Below, one piece after another: positions 33,265-44,326 of a stretch of DNA of 64,000 bases; within the stretch, counting starts at the first letter, position 1, and every line of letters begins with the position of its first letter. Source of the DNA: Cymodocea nodosa. Its lineage: Eukaryota; Streptophyta; Magnoliopsida; Alismatales; Cymodoceaceae. The notes under the pieces are model-generated. The model saw only the letters and a program-made list of their open reading frames with translations, was not told the DNA's origin and made no database searches. Made by a program: the position numbers and the translations under genes. The DNA lies in NCBI GenBank assembly GCA_036874045.1, contig CM072341.1, positions 6,832,501-6,896,500 on the forward strand, in the 5' to 3' direction.

Positions 33265-33640
33265 TTAATTTACATCAACTGCACTAGAAGGTAAAGATAA
33301 AATACATATAGAACTTTTTCTTTTAACAATAAACTTAAGTTCATCTGTAATTTTATCAATAATTTTGCATATAGTATCTTCAAACAATACAAGGTATCCA
33401 TTATCAATTAGTTTTATAACACTCAGCAAATTAAATCCTAGGTTTACTACATACAGTACATTCGAAATAACAAAAGTAGAAGTTATTTGAACATTGCCCA
33501 TACCTATGATTTTATCCTTGCTTCTATTTCCAAATATTACACTTCCTTTCTTGGTATATGTAAAATTTTTCAATAGGCTTTTTTGTCCAGTCATGTGACT
33601 TGATGCTCCACTATCCAAAATCCATTTTGATGTTGTTTTC
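33265..33640 (-). pseudogene. copia element A: protease
   Basis: It reads WILDSGASSHMTGQKSLL in effect, with the WIL part just upstream and the open frame starting at MDSGASSHMTG (DSGA active site), then GNRSKDKIIGMGNVQI and NLLSVIKLIDNGYLVLF. The active-site motif is intact. It ends at a stop before the preintegrase block. Confidence 0.8.
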
Positions 33641-34037
33641 TACTACAAAACAAATTAAGAATAATTGTTTCTTGATACCCAATGTCTTTAAGGATCAAGT
33701 TCATTAAAAACATATTTCTTCTTTTTGTTTAAAAACAATCTAACATTATTATTTATATTCTTATTAGTTGTAAGTACTACTAATTTATCATTAGCTTCAT
33801 ACTTATAGAATTATTACTCTTATTAATATTCTTTTTATTTTCAAATGTAGTATAATCAAGACCAAACTAATTTTTATCAGATGTTAATTTATTTTAGTCA
33901 TGCTTATATATTTAAGTAAGTTCGTACCAAGATTTTGTACTTGTGTTTAAATTTTTAATACATACAAAATCTTTTTCTACACAAGAATGTTTAGATAAAG
34001 AACATGTAGAACCAGTAATTGGTCTAATACCGGTGTT

Positions 34038-34930
34038 TTAAATTTCATGCTTAGGTTTCTGAATTTTCAATTTACTACAATTGTCTGAAATTTTAGAAAC
34101 ATTAGTAATTGAATTTCTAGAATAAGAAATAAGATTTTTAGAAATATTGATAGTCATGTTAGAAGTACATTTAGATAAATCACATTGGTTTATATTATTA
34201 CTACATGATTCATCCCTTGAAGTACCTATTTCTACATATTTATTACCTTGTTTCATAATAAAAGGAATTTTAGTCTTAGATTTACTTGAACTGCAACTAA
34301 TAAATCCTTTGTTGGCTTGAGATTCAAGGTATTCAGGATAATCAAATCCTAAGCTAAATTTATATGACACCACAAGGGTACTAGTTAACTTGTCTAACTT
34401 AGATTGACTTAAATTCTATTTCTCAATGGTGGAATTTAAATCTAGCTCTCTCATTTTTAATTTATCAATCTTTAACTCAAGATTATTTATGTTCTTTCTC
34501 AATTTTTCATTTTCAGATTCTATCTTTAATTTTTCAGTATTTATATTCTATATTTGTTCATGCAAGACACATTTATTAAATCTAAATTTGTGCAAATCTA
34601 TAGCATGATTTTCATTATCACATTTAAACTTTTCTAAAGTAGTAGATAGGAAACAATTTTCTACTTCCATAATGGACAAAGAGTTTCTAATATTCTTATT
34701 TTCCAGTTTAGAAACTTAAGTTTTTGTAATAATGCATGATAAGCACATAATAATTCATTAAAGTTAAAATCTGAATGACTTTAGGATCAAATATTACCTT
34801 AGACTTATCTACTATGAAGCACACATGAGCAACGTCTTTTGACTCTTGTTTTTCTTCTGAATGTGAAGATTTTGATGATAATTTCTTAAATTTAGACTCT
34901 TCTGACGTGTCATCACAAGTGACCTTCAAA
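34038..34930 (-). pseudogene. copia element A: Gag coiled-coil extension
   Basis: Lys/Asn/Ser/Glu-rich coding remnants with Leu/Ile heptads run from the zinc-knuckle region toward the protease, with stops and frame changes. The C-terminal part holds GLDYPEYLESQANKGFI and a Ser-rich stretch. This long coiled-coil tail of Gag is characteristic of Sireviruses and is also seen in element B at 47151-47960. Confidence 0.7.
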
Positions 34931-35908
34931 GCCTTTTTCTTGTAAAACTTTTTCTAAGTTTTCTGAGCATTCCTTCTCCTGATTTGTCCTACTTCGCTTT
35001 TCAATTTTACTTATAGGACAATCTAGAGAAAGATGTATAGGTTTCTTGCAATTGTAACATACATACTTTCTAGATGAAGAATTCTTTTCATTTAGTAACT
35101 TTGATGTTGAGGATTTGTCATTTCTGTTCCTTTGGTGTTTCTTAGTTTTCCATGTTTTCTTGAATTTCCTAATCAGCAAAATCAAATCCTTGTCAGAATC
35201 AATTGATATTTCAAAATCTGAATTAATTTTGAAGGTAATTTCTTTCTTCATTTTTAATTTGTTGTGACTTAGTGAATCATTTAATTAAACTTCATAAGCA
35301 ATTAAATTTCCTATAAGTTCATTTATAGTATAAACATTTAAGTCTCATGATTCCTCAATTGATGTCACTTTCTAAGACCATTTAGAACTTAAGGATCTGA
35401 GAATTTTTCTCACTAAATCTTTCAGTTCAAAATTCTTTCCTAAGCATTTTAAAGAGTTTATAATATCTAGGAATTTGGAAAACATCTCAAAAATACTTTT
35501 GTCTTCATGCATCTTAAAGAATTCATACTTATGAATTAACATGTTAATCTTAGTCTCTTTAACTTGAGAAGTACCTTCATATGAAACTTCTAATACATGC
35601 CATACCTCATAAGCAGATTTATATGCCAACACTTTACTGAACTGTTCATAACTCAATACACAAAATAAGATATTTAAGTCTTTTACATTTAGAGTTTCAT
35701 TTTCTTTTTTACTAACTGTCTAAGTATTATAAGGAGTAGTTAATAGATTATATGGTTTAGAAATCATGAATGACAACTTGTGATCTATACTTTGAAGAAA
35801 GACTATCATCCTATATTTCCAATATTCAAAATGTATTTTATCAAATAAAGGAGGACAGTTAAGATTTTAGCCTTCATACAAAGAAAAATTATCATTTCCA
35901 ATAGCCAT
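34913..35908 (-). pseudogene. copia element A: Gag
   Basis: Starts at ATG 35908 (MAIGNDNFSLYEG, then LNCPPLFDKIHFEYWKYRM after a stop). The capsid-like part reads SAYEVWHVLEVSYEGTSQVK and INMLIHKYEFFKM, then LGKNFELKDLVRKILRSL. The zinc knuckle CYNCKKPIHLSLDC (about 35070-35030) keeps CX2CX4HX4C. About six stops break the frame. The start lies 130 bases from the PBS. Confidence 0.85.
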
Positions 35909-36036
35909 CTTACCTTAGATTTTTCAACCTATAAGATTTTAAATAGTTTAAAACTTTAGAAAACAACTTGAGCTTAAAATCAACAAAGTTAAACATATGC
36001 TCAAATATTAATTTCTGTTTAAAAACAAGGAAAGTA

Positions 36037-36054
36037 GAATATGCTCTGTTACCA
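36037..36054 (-). promoter_or_regulatory. primer binding site of copia element A
   Basis: The minus strand reads TGGTAACAGAGCATATTC, two bases after the LTR end CTACA. It is complementary to the 3' end of initiator Met tRNA with one change (usual form TGGTATCAGAGC). Confidence 0.85.
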
Positions 36055-36056
36055 CT

Positions 36057-36887
36057 TGTAGGATCGAATGGCTACACAAGTGGGGGGTGAATTGTGTTTT
36101 TCAACATTTTCAATTATAATTGAAACTTCAAAATTAAAAACAAGTCGAGATACTATTTTAATCAAATCATTTTATTCAAGGTTTCAATTACAATATACAA
36201 TTCAATTCTCAAAAATTGTAGATGCAATTATATAACGATACCATGTTTCATCTAATTAATTTCATAACTACAAACAAAGAAAACTAATTTATGGAATTTA
36301 AAACATTTCTCCTTATTTGAGATTTTTCTTCTTCTTCTTCTTCTTCTTCTTCTTCTGCAAATCTTTAGTGACTAATATTTGACTTTCTCTTTTTCACCGA
36401 ATTTGCTTTCTTCTAATTCTTTAAATCTTCAGTAACATATCTTCATTGAATTTTCTTCTATTTGAGAGCTTTCCTCGAAAAGGTGTTTTGATCCCTAAAA
36501 ATATATTTCGTTTAGTGTGTAGGGATGATTGATCAACAAGAATTCTATGCCTTTTATATTGTATCTTCATTTCATGCATATCTTCCATGTTTAACCACAA
36601 TCAGTTTTCCACTCTTCACATCTTTTCTTTTTTCTTTATCGAAATACACACATTCTAACCCATGTTTTGCTTTCGAATTTTCTTTAATCATCAACCCTAG
36701 ATCTTTGAAAAATTTCCTGCAAAATAAACTTTCTTGTCCAAAAATTTTCCATCAAGTGTAATAACAAGTTGTTATGTTAATGTTAACTAAACAAGTAAAA
36801 CAAGTAGATCTATAACTTAACATATCTAACTTAACGAGTTCATCATGTACCAAATTACGTGACATGTATTGTAGCTAACTCAACGAA
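36057..36887 (-). mobile_element. LTR A2, 5' LTR of copia element A (truncated)
   Basis: Starts TGTAGGATCGAATGG at 36057 and follows LTR A1/A3 closely, including a (CTT)n run at about 36325-36356 that is longer than in A1. Homology stops at about 36887 in CTCAACGAA, in the first dyads of U3, and coding sequence of element H follows. About half of the LTR, including its outer terminus, is missing. Confidence 0.85.
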
Positions 36888-37087
36888 ATTATTATAGGTT
36901 AGGACATGCTAATATGAAATTATTATGTAAATTAGCTAAGCATGAACTTGTTAAGGGTTTACCTAAATTAAAACTTTCAAAATGTCATGTTTGTGATGCA
37001 TGTGAGTTAGGTAAATAACATAAAACTCCTTTTAAATTAGTTAACCAAATATCTAGTAAGAGAGTCTTAGAATTAGTATATATGGAT
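36888..37087 (+). pseudogene. copia element H: GAG-preintegrase and integrase start
   Basis: It continues the frame left at 7612: HYRLGHANMKLLCKLAKHEL, VKGLPKLKLSKCHVCDACEL, GK, stop, then ISSKRVLELVYMD. The next codons of MDLFGP are on the other side of the solo LTR at 39338. Confidence 0.8.
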
Positions 37088-39337
37088 TATTCGGTTGTCT
37101 GTGAAGTTAAATTAGAAGACTTATATTGTTCAATCAAACCTTGTCTAATTAATAAATTCTTTTAGAAGTAAACAAACAACTTTTCACACAAATTAGATAT
37201 TAAGTCTAATTTTTATTTTTAACTACAAGTGCACAATGTATATTGTATTTGTGTGCAAGTACAGGTCGATACCATAGAGATTGAGTAAGAATTGTGTATT
37301 ATTTCGATTTTTATATTGGAGTTTATATGTGCTCAGTTAAGCACTTCGTTGAGTTATAGTTAACTCAACAGACTTAGTTCGTGGAGTTATGGTTAACTCA
37401 ATGGATTAACCTCATGGACTTAAGTTAACTCCACAAGTCTACCTTTCTAGTTAAATACTGCTATTCACAATGGAATTCGGCCATCCATTGGGCAATTCCA
37501 CAGAATGTAAATAACATCAATTAATATTTTTAATGTTAGTTGATTTGAGATTTGTCATTAAGCAACACTAACATTCAAATATTTCAAATAGTAACCATTA
37601 AGATTTTTGGTATTCTGTATAAATTAATTTCAATAAACAATAAAACTATTTTCTATTTTCTAAATCAAACAAACATAAAACATTCACATTACTGACAATG
37701 GTAACATTAATCATGATACAAGATAAACAATACAATACTTTAATACTAAATGTAAATATAGATAATTAATTATTTTTGGTATTTTTGTTTTGATATGATC
37801 TTGAAGATGAGCGAAAGTTGAAATGTAAAAATCTTTATCAACAGTAAGGACTTTTGTCACTACATGCGATGCAATTACACCCTTGAAAACTTAATCACTT
37901 ATAATCTTGCCTCCTCTCTCTATAGAATCGTGAATCAAGACTTGTAAGTTGATCTCCTCTTTAGTATACTAGCATCAACCTGAAACCAAGGCTAGAAGCT
38001 TTATGATCTCTTGAGATATGAGTCGGTGCTTGGTGAAAATGACTTCCCTTCCTGCGACGCGATTACTTCTCACAATGGTTGTCAATTACCATGTTTGGCT
38101 TGAAATCGACTTGACATCCAGTAAGTATCCTCACAAACCTTCGATGGTTGGTGATTTTGGTAGTGTTGTGGAGCTTTAGGGAACTTCCAATGCTTTCTAC
38201 AGCTAGCGTGGTCCTCCACACACACCTCTTCGTCTTTCTCCTCTTCTTTTATATTTCTTTCAGTAGTAACTATTTCTGCTTAATTGATCAGTTAGATTTC
38301 CTTTATTCATATCAACGATGGTGATTTCTTCTTCATTCCACGAGTTAATTCCTACGTGATACTTGCAATTGTGGTTTTCCTTCATATTTCCTATTTCTAC
38401 AACTACTATAGTGGCATGTTAGAAAATAAAAGGTCCGTGAAGTTAGTATAACTTAACGGACTTTCTTCATTGACTTAACTATAAAACACACGTGTAGTAA
38501 AAAAATAACTTATAAGCTTATAACATTAACACAACGCATTACCTTAGTGTATATTCAAGTAACTCAATGCATATATTTATACTAACTTAACGAGTTATAC
38601 ATGTGCAGCTTACATGACATAATAAAGCATTTAAATTCAACACGTGCATAATTCTAACTTAACGAGTTCAAATATACAACTTACAGTTTTTACTTGCTAA
38701 CTCAACGAGTTCTTACATGATCCTTTTACACCTTTAAACTTATAACTTAACAAGTTGGCATGTGATTTTTCAACAAAAAGAATACTAACTCAACGAGTTG
38801 TTACTGTACACCTATACATGATATAAATATGTGCAAATAAAATAGATCATGCTTAATACTATAAAACCACACTTAAATCAGGTTTTTAGATCACAACACG
38901 TGTCCTTAGTAAGTTTTATGATAAAAAAATATTTTGGATACTTGCAAACCTAACTATTCGATGCTTAGACACATTTCAGATAGCACCTAACTTACCAAAA
39001 ATTCACTTAAGTCATGCTTTAAGGTTACAACACATGTATTTCAGGAAATAATAAAATATTCTTTAAGTGTTTAAAACATAACTATTCAATACATGAAATG
39101 TAACACTTTGAAATAACAGAAAATTTGGATACTTAAGAATTTTAAAGCCTATAACTTACCGATAGTTCAAAAATATACTTAATTAACACTAATTCCCTGA
39201 AATTATATAGATTCTTTCATTAAGGCATATAATAGTGCAATTATAACATAATGACTTAATTCTAATATAATAAGCTAAATACTATGCAATTAACTATTAT
39301 TTAACCCTTAATATTATGTACTTTTTCATTCTAAACA
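37088..39337 (-). mobile_element. solo LTR of gypsy family C inside element H integrase
   Basis: It aligns with LTR C (9220-11060), including the ATATGAGTCGGTGCTTGG region (about 38013) and the end TTTTTCATTCTAAACA at 39337. The start at 37088 reads TATTCGG (TG-to-TA change). It is flanked by TGGAT (37083-37087) and TGGAC (39338-39342), a 5-bp target duplication with one C/T change, and the integrase frame (MD|LFGP) is restored across it. It is longer than C because of extra sequence at about 38880-39050. Its U3 (about 38440-38860) is the part that aligns with copia LTR A. Confidence 0.8.
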
Positions 39338-40533
39338 TGGACTTATTTGGACCAACTAGAACTCAAAGCCTAGGTGGGAAAAGATATGCACTTGTCTTAG
39401 TTGATGATTATTCTCAATTTACATGGGTTTATTTTCTAACATATAAATTTGATGTGTTTGATATGTTTAAAGTCTTTTGCAATAAAGTTCAAAACAAAAA
39501 AAACTTACACATTAAGAAAATTAGAAGTGATTATGGAACAAAATTTGAAAATTTTGAGATGGATAAATTTGTGAGGACTTAGGCATAGATCATAGGTATT
39601 CATTTCCAAGAGTCCCCTCTCAAAATAGAGTTGTTGAAAGAAATAATTGATCACTTTAGGAAATGGCTAGGACTTTGATTAATGAGAATAATCTACCTCA
39701 TTTTCTATGGGCAAAAGCAGTAAATACAACATGTTATGTGATTAATAGAGTTCATTTAAGACCTTTCTTAAATAAAACACCATTTGAAATCTAACATGAA
39801 AGAGTTCCTAATATTTCTTATATGAAACCTTTTAGATGTAGATGCTTTATTTTAGATACTAAGGCAAACAAAGATAAGTTTCATGCAAAATCAAATGAAG
39901 GCATCTTTGTTGGATATTCACATAGGAGTAAAGCATATAGAGTATTTCATACGAATACTAAAACCATAGAGGAAACTCTTCATGTGGTGTTTGATGAAAC
40001 ACATGCTGAAAATTTAGATCAGGTTGATAAAAATATCTCTAATGATGACTTACAACTTGAGATTGCTCTTGAAAAAGAAAATGTGCAAGATGAAGAAGTT
40101 AATAAAAGGAAAAATTGGAGGTACTCGTCTAATCATCCACCAAAATTAATTATAGGTGACTCTAATCAAGGTGTAATGACTAGGTCTAGGATAAATATGC
40201 TTGGTGCATATGTGTTTATTTCTTAGATTGAACCTAAAAACGTTTCTAATACATTAGAAGATGAATATTGGATAATGACAATGCAAGAAGAATTGCAGCA
40301 ATTTGTTAGAAACAATGTTTGGGAATTAATACCATTACCTCTAGATCATCAAGTTATAGGAACTAAATGGATATTTAGAAATAAATATGATGAAATAGCT
40401 CATATTGTTAAAAATAAGGCTAGGCTGGTAGCTTAAGGATATAATCAGGAGAAAGGCATAGATTATGATGAAACGTTTACTCCTATTTCTAGATTAGAAG
40501 CTATTAGAATATTGTTAGACTTTACTTATTATA
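39338..40533 (+). pseudogene. copia element H: integrase and start of RT
   Basis: It reads MDLFGPTRTQSLGGKRYALV (first Asp), IRSDYGTKFENFE (second Asp), then after a frameshift near 39580 RYSFPRVPSQNRVVERNN (Glu present). It continues NRVHLRPFLNKTPFEI, GIFVGYSHRSKAYRVFHTNT, the linker, WELIPLPLDHQVIGTKWIFR and GYNQEKGIDYDETFTPISRL, ending in EAIRILLDFTYY. RT is cut there and 5S-like DNA follows. Confidence 0.85.
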
Positions 40534-40639
40534 GGTGCATTTACACCTATTACTAAGCACCCACTTCTGTAAGAACTTTAAAGTTAACTATGTTTGGGCG
40601 AGTGCAGAACCAAGATGGGTGACCATTTGGGAAGTTTTC
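40534..40639 (+). pseudogene. 5S rRNA-derived sequence, nearly full length, degenerate
   Basis: About 105 bases follow the plant 5S rRNA gene from near its 5' end to near its 3' end: GGTGCATTTACACC, CTAAGCACCC, TGTAAGAACTTTAAAGTTAA, TGTTTGGGCGAG, CCAAGATGGGTGACC and GGGAAGT. The internal pol III control region is best kept in the C box (AGATGGGTGACC), less so in the A box (AGTTAACTATGT). It begins where the copia RT stops and ends where LTR A3 begins. It may be a retroposed 5S copy or part of a Cassandra-type LTR, a family known to carry 5S sequence. It is too diverged to make functional 5S rRNA. Confidence 0.8.
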
Positions 40640-42225
40640 TGTAGGATTGTATGGTTACACTAAAGGGCGTGAATTGTGTTTTTTAACATTTTTGATTATA
40701 ATTGAAACTTTAAAACTCAAAAACAAGTCAATTATTTTCATAAAATCATTTTTATTCAAGGTTTCAATTACAATATACAATTCAATTCTCCTTAAAAATT
40801 GTAGATGCAATTATATATCGATACCATGTTTCATCTAAACAATTTCATAACTACAAACAGAGAAAACTAATTTGCAGAATTTAAAACATTTCTCTCTATT
40901 TGAGATCTTTCTTCTTCAGTAATTCTTTAGTGACGAATATCTAGTCTTTCTCTGCTTCACCGAATTTACTTTCTTTTGATACTTTAAATCTTCAGTGACA
41001 TAAATCTAACCTTTTTTGCTTCACTAAATTTTCTTCCATTTGATACTTCAAATCTTTAGTGACATATATCTCACATTTTTCTACTTCATTGAATTTTCTT
41101 CCACCTGAGAGCTTTTCCCCGAAGAGGTATTTTTTATCCTTGAAAAGATTTTTAGTTTGGTGTGTAGGGATAACTGATCAATGAGAATTCTATACCTTTT
41201 ATACTGTATCTTCATTTCATGCATATCTTCCACGTTTAATCACTATCAGTCTTCCACTTCTTCACGTCTTTTCTTTTTCCTTCATCGAAATACACACATT
41301 CTGACCCACGTTTACATTTCGAATTTTCTTTGATCATCAATCCTGGATCTCTGAAAAATTTCCTGCAGAATAAACTTTCTCGTCCAAAATCTTTCATCAA
41401 GTGTAATAAGAAGTCGTTACTTTAATATTAACTAAACAAGTAAAATAAGTAGATATATAACTTAACGTTTCTAACTTAACGAGTTCCTCATGTGCCAACT
41501 CACGTGACAAGTACTATAGCTAACTCAACGAACTAAGTCCGTGGTATTACGCTAACTTAACGAACCATCTCCATGGTGTTACGATAACTCAACGAACCAG
41601 TAATAAACAAATGTTTTTATAATAAGAATTTTACCACGTGTAAAAATAACAACTTAAGTTTTCTAACGCTAACCTAACGCGTTGCCGTAGTGTTCAATAT
41701 AGCAACTCAACACATTTAGTTATGTTAACTTAACGAGTTAAACATGTGCACCTCATGTGATACAATATAACATTCGTAACTTATAATTCACCATGTGTAC
41801 AACACTAACTTAACAAGTTTGTCTCTTCTTTTACTCACTAACTTAACGAGTTCTCATGTGACCTATTTTAACCTTTAAGCCTCTAACTTAACGAGTTCTC
41901 ATGTGATCTCTATACAAATAACACTCTAACTTAACGAGTTGTCTAAACGTGTACTGTTCATGATACAGAAGATATAACTTTAAAACATATCATGCTTTTC
42001 AATAAAAACACACGTTAACTTAAGGTTTAGTTAAATGAGAAATTAATGCAATGAAATGACTAGTTATTAACTTAGTATAATTTCAGATCCAATACAGACA
42101 AGTATTATATCAGTAAGTTTTTTCTGTATTAATTGATGTTTTTAATTTCCTTTCACAAGCAATAGTAATTGAGCAAATATGATTACTTTCATTCAGCACA
42201 CATCATCAAAACAAAATACTCAACA
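40640..42225 (-). mobile_element. LTR A3, 3' LTR of a second copia A element
   Basis: Complete from TGTAGGATTG (40640) to TACTCAACA (42225), sense on the minus strand, next to a polypurine tract. The U5 side holds three copies of a CTTCAGTGACATAWATCT-type repeat (about 40910-41100). U3 (41400-42000) has at least ten TAACTTAACGAGTT-type words. It serves as the reference for A1, A2 and A4. Confidence 0.9.
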
Positions 42226-42600
42226 ATCTCCCCCTTTTTGATGATGACAAAACCATATTAAATCAATGATGAAATATATTTAACTCAACAAAGCACCTTC
42301 ATTGGGTTAACTTTTAATTCAACAAACAAGTTTGTTGACTTAAGTTCACTTAAGCTTATTTCTATTGTTTGTGTAAATTTCACCTCTCAGAAATAAAACT
42401 TTTAGATGTCAATAATTACATAAGTATCTTTCAGATTTTAATAACCACATAATTATCTTTCAAATTACATTATCATCTATCATAACCACTTAAATATTAT
42501 CTCCCTTTATAATATATGCAATTAATATCATAATCATTTTCTTCTTTTGAATTTTTAACATTTAACATTTCTCCCCCTTTTCGTCATTTATCAAAAAGAT
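42226..42600 (-). promoter_or_regulatory. polypurine tracts of the second A element
   Basis: The minus strand reads GATGATGACAAAAACCATA in the complement and, directly at the LTR, CATCAAAAAGGGGGAGAT. A second tract, AAAAGGGGGAGAAATG, lies at about 42565-42585. More than one GGGGGAG tract before the 3' LTR is a Sirevirus feature. Between them are further CTCAACAAAG-type dyads. Confidence 0.75.
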
Positions 42601-42759
42601 GATTACACAATATATATATAGCAAGAGACATATTTACAACAATACTTTCTGTAAACAATAAAAAGAATTGTAAACATTTACAGAAAAATGTATTGTTTAA
42701 TGAATCAAACAATGAATACAAACATTACATTTTATATTCAGATACAAGCAAACAGATAG

Positions 42760-43199
42760 TTATCTATTCCTCCTAAGTATATCACTTATAGTATTACAGA
42801 TTTTATCTCCTAGATGCCTAATATCATTTCTGATTTCGTTAAGCACATCATCAAGATTAGGAGGTATCTAGGGTTGCTGTTCTGCTTGAACTGAATAACT
42901 TGGCTGTTGTGGTCAAATCTATTCTATACAATTTGTTAGTTGTTATTGTTGTTGTTGTTGAGGTTGATGCATGGCTTGAAATTTTTGCAAATCTTTTACA
43001 CTAAAAGCTCTCATGCCTTTAGTTTCAGAGGGCTAGTCGGATAAATTCAATTGGCTTGCAAGGAGTCTACATACAACATCATCAAAAAATAACTTTGAAC
43101 TCATATGCTGTAGTTGAGAAGTAAAAACATCAAACCAATTGATTTGAATTCTATTCATCAGACCATAAGTTGCATATAAACAGCTTCTGCTGACTTCCA
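42760..43199 (-). pseudogene. accessory ORF of the second A element, C-terminal part (copy 4)
   Basis: The minus strand reads YATYGLMNRIQINWFDVFTS and KLFFDDVVCRLLASQLNLSD, stop, then a Gln-rich stretch and LDDVLNEIRNDIRHLGDKI. The first part matches YVVMVGIKVNWAKVII..LFYGDFIYHLMA in element B. It is cut at 43199 by the insertion of LTR F; the rest of this element is not in the window. Confidence 0.7.
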
Positions 43200-44326
43200 T
43201 GTTAGGACTTGATGGTTGACCAGAGGGGGGGTGAATGGTAATAATTTGTTTCTTAACAATTTAATGGCTGATTGATATGGAGAATTAGCAAACACACGAT
43301 AAAAGTAATACACACAAGATTTTTAGGTCGTTCACCACTAACGGCTAGTCCACCCCCAAGGGATACTTGGGCTTCACTAAAATTTTACAAACTTATAATC
43401 ACTTGCTTTAAGGTTAAAGCAAGAACCAACCAATCTGATTGAGCTTTCAGGTCGTAGCTCCAACCAATCTTTCTCTGAAGTTTTTGATCCGTGTACTTCA
43501 GTAAAACACTTGCTTGAAAGTACTAGAGTTGAGTGCGTGATGAGCCTCTAAAAATTGAGTTTGTATATGCTGAAGATGATTTGATCTCAAAGGCTTTCTT
43601 CTGTTAAGCTTGGTGTAAATATTTGAATGAGCAAAAAGTTGTCTAATTCTGTTGTCTGTTGCTTGTATATATACTAAACATGTGTAACGATCATATTTTT
43701 CTTCCAACGGATGTATTCTGCTGTACTTGATAAGATTTCAGTCCTAAATATGGTAAGTTATTGTTTAGGGAGGTATTTCAAGATACCCTTCTGATTTCCT
43801 GGGTTTTACGAAGGCTTAGCCATGTAACTCTTTGAAAAATACTTGTAACTTTCTGAAAAGTCACTTAAGTCTTTCTACCATGTAGGATTTCAAATTGTAC
43901 ATAAGAGCTGTCATTCAATCGGATACTTGCAACTGTAACTTACCGAACTATTATTTAACTATCGAATAGTTAGCTATAGTTACCCTCCAAAACCCTTCGT
44001 TAAGTTTTCGACTGCTTTATTTAATTCAGCACGTGCATAATAGACTAACTTAAGTTCTAAATGGTTATACTTGTAACTCACTGAAACTCTTTAAATTTTG
44101 GATAGTTAGCTCCAGTAACTTTCCGATTCTTCTTTTAAGCTTCTGCTTGGATTTCTACACGTGGGAAATTCAATGACTTAAGTTTCGGATAGTTAGCTAT
44201 AGTAACTTTTAGATTCTTCATACATCCATCTTTCTAATTCTCCGAAAGCCTTCTACTTTCGGATACTTAATCTTTTAACTGTCCGATAGTGTTAGCTACT
44301 GCTTTATGTTGCCTTTCGGATACTTA
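43200..44326 (-). mobile_element. LTR F (copia), first part
   Basis: It starts TGTTAGGACTTGATGG at 43200, the inner (U5) end of a minus-sense LTR. It carries hairpin-type U5 words at 43390-43480 and the TATCCGAAA-type array at 43900-44326. It is interrupted at 44326 by element B and resumes at 55554 (with the target duplication) and 58307, ending at 58379. It is the 3' LTR of the minus-strand pol at 58742-62002. Confidence 0.75.

Noticed and set aside
40534..40639. Functional 5S rRNA gene
   Set aside because: Too many changes, an A box that is altered, and immediate replacement of the 3' end by an LTR.
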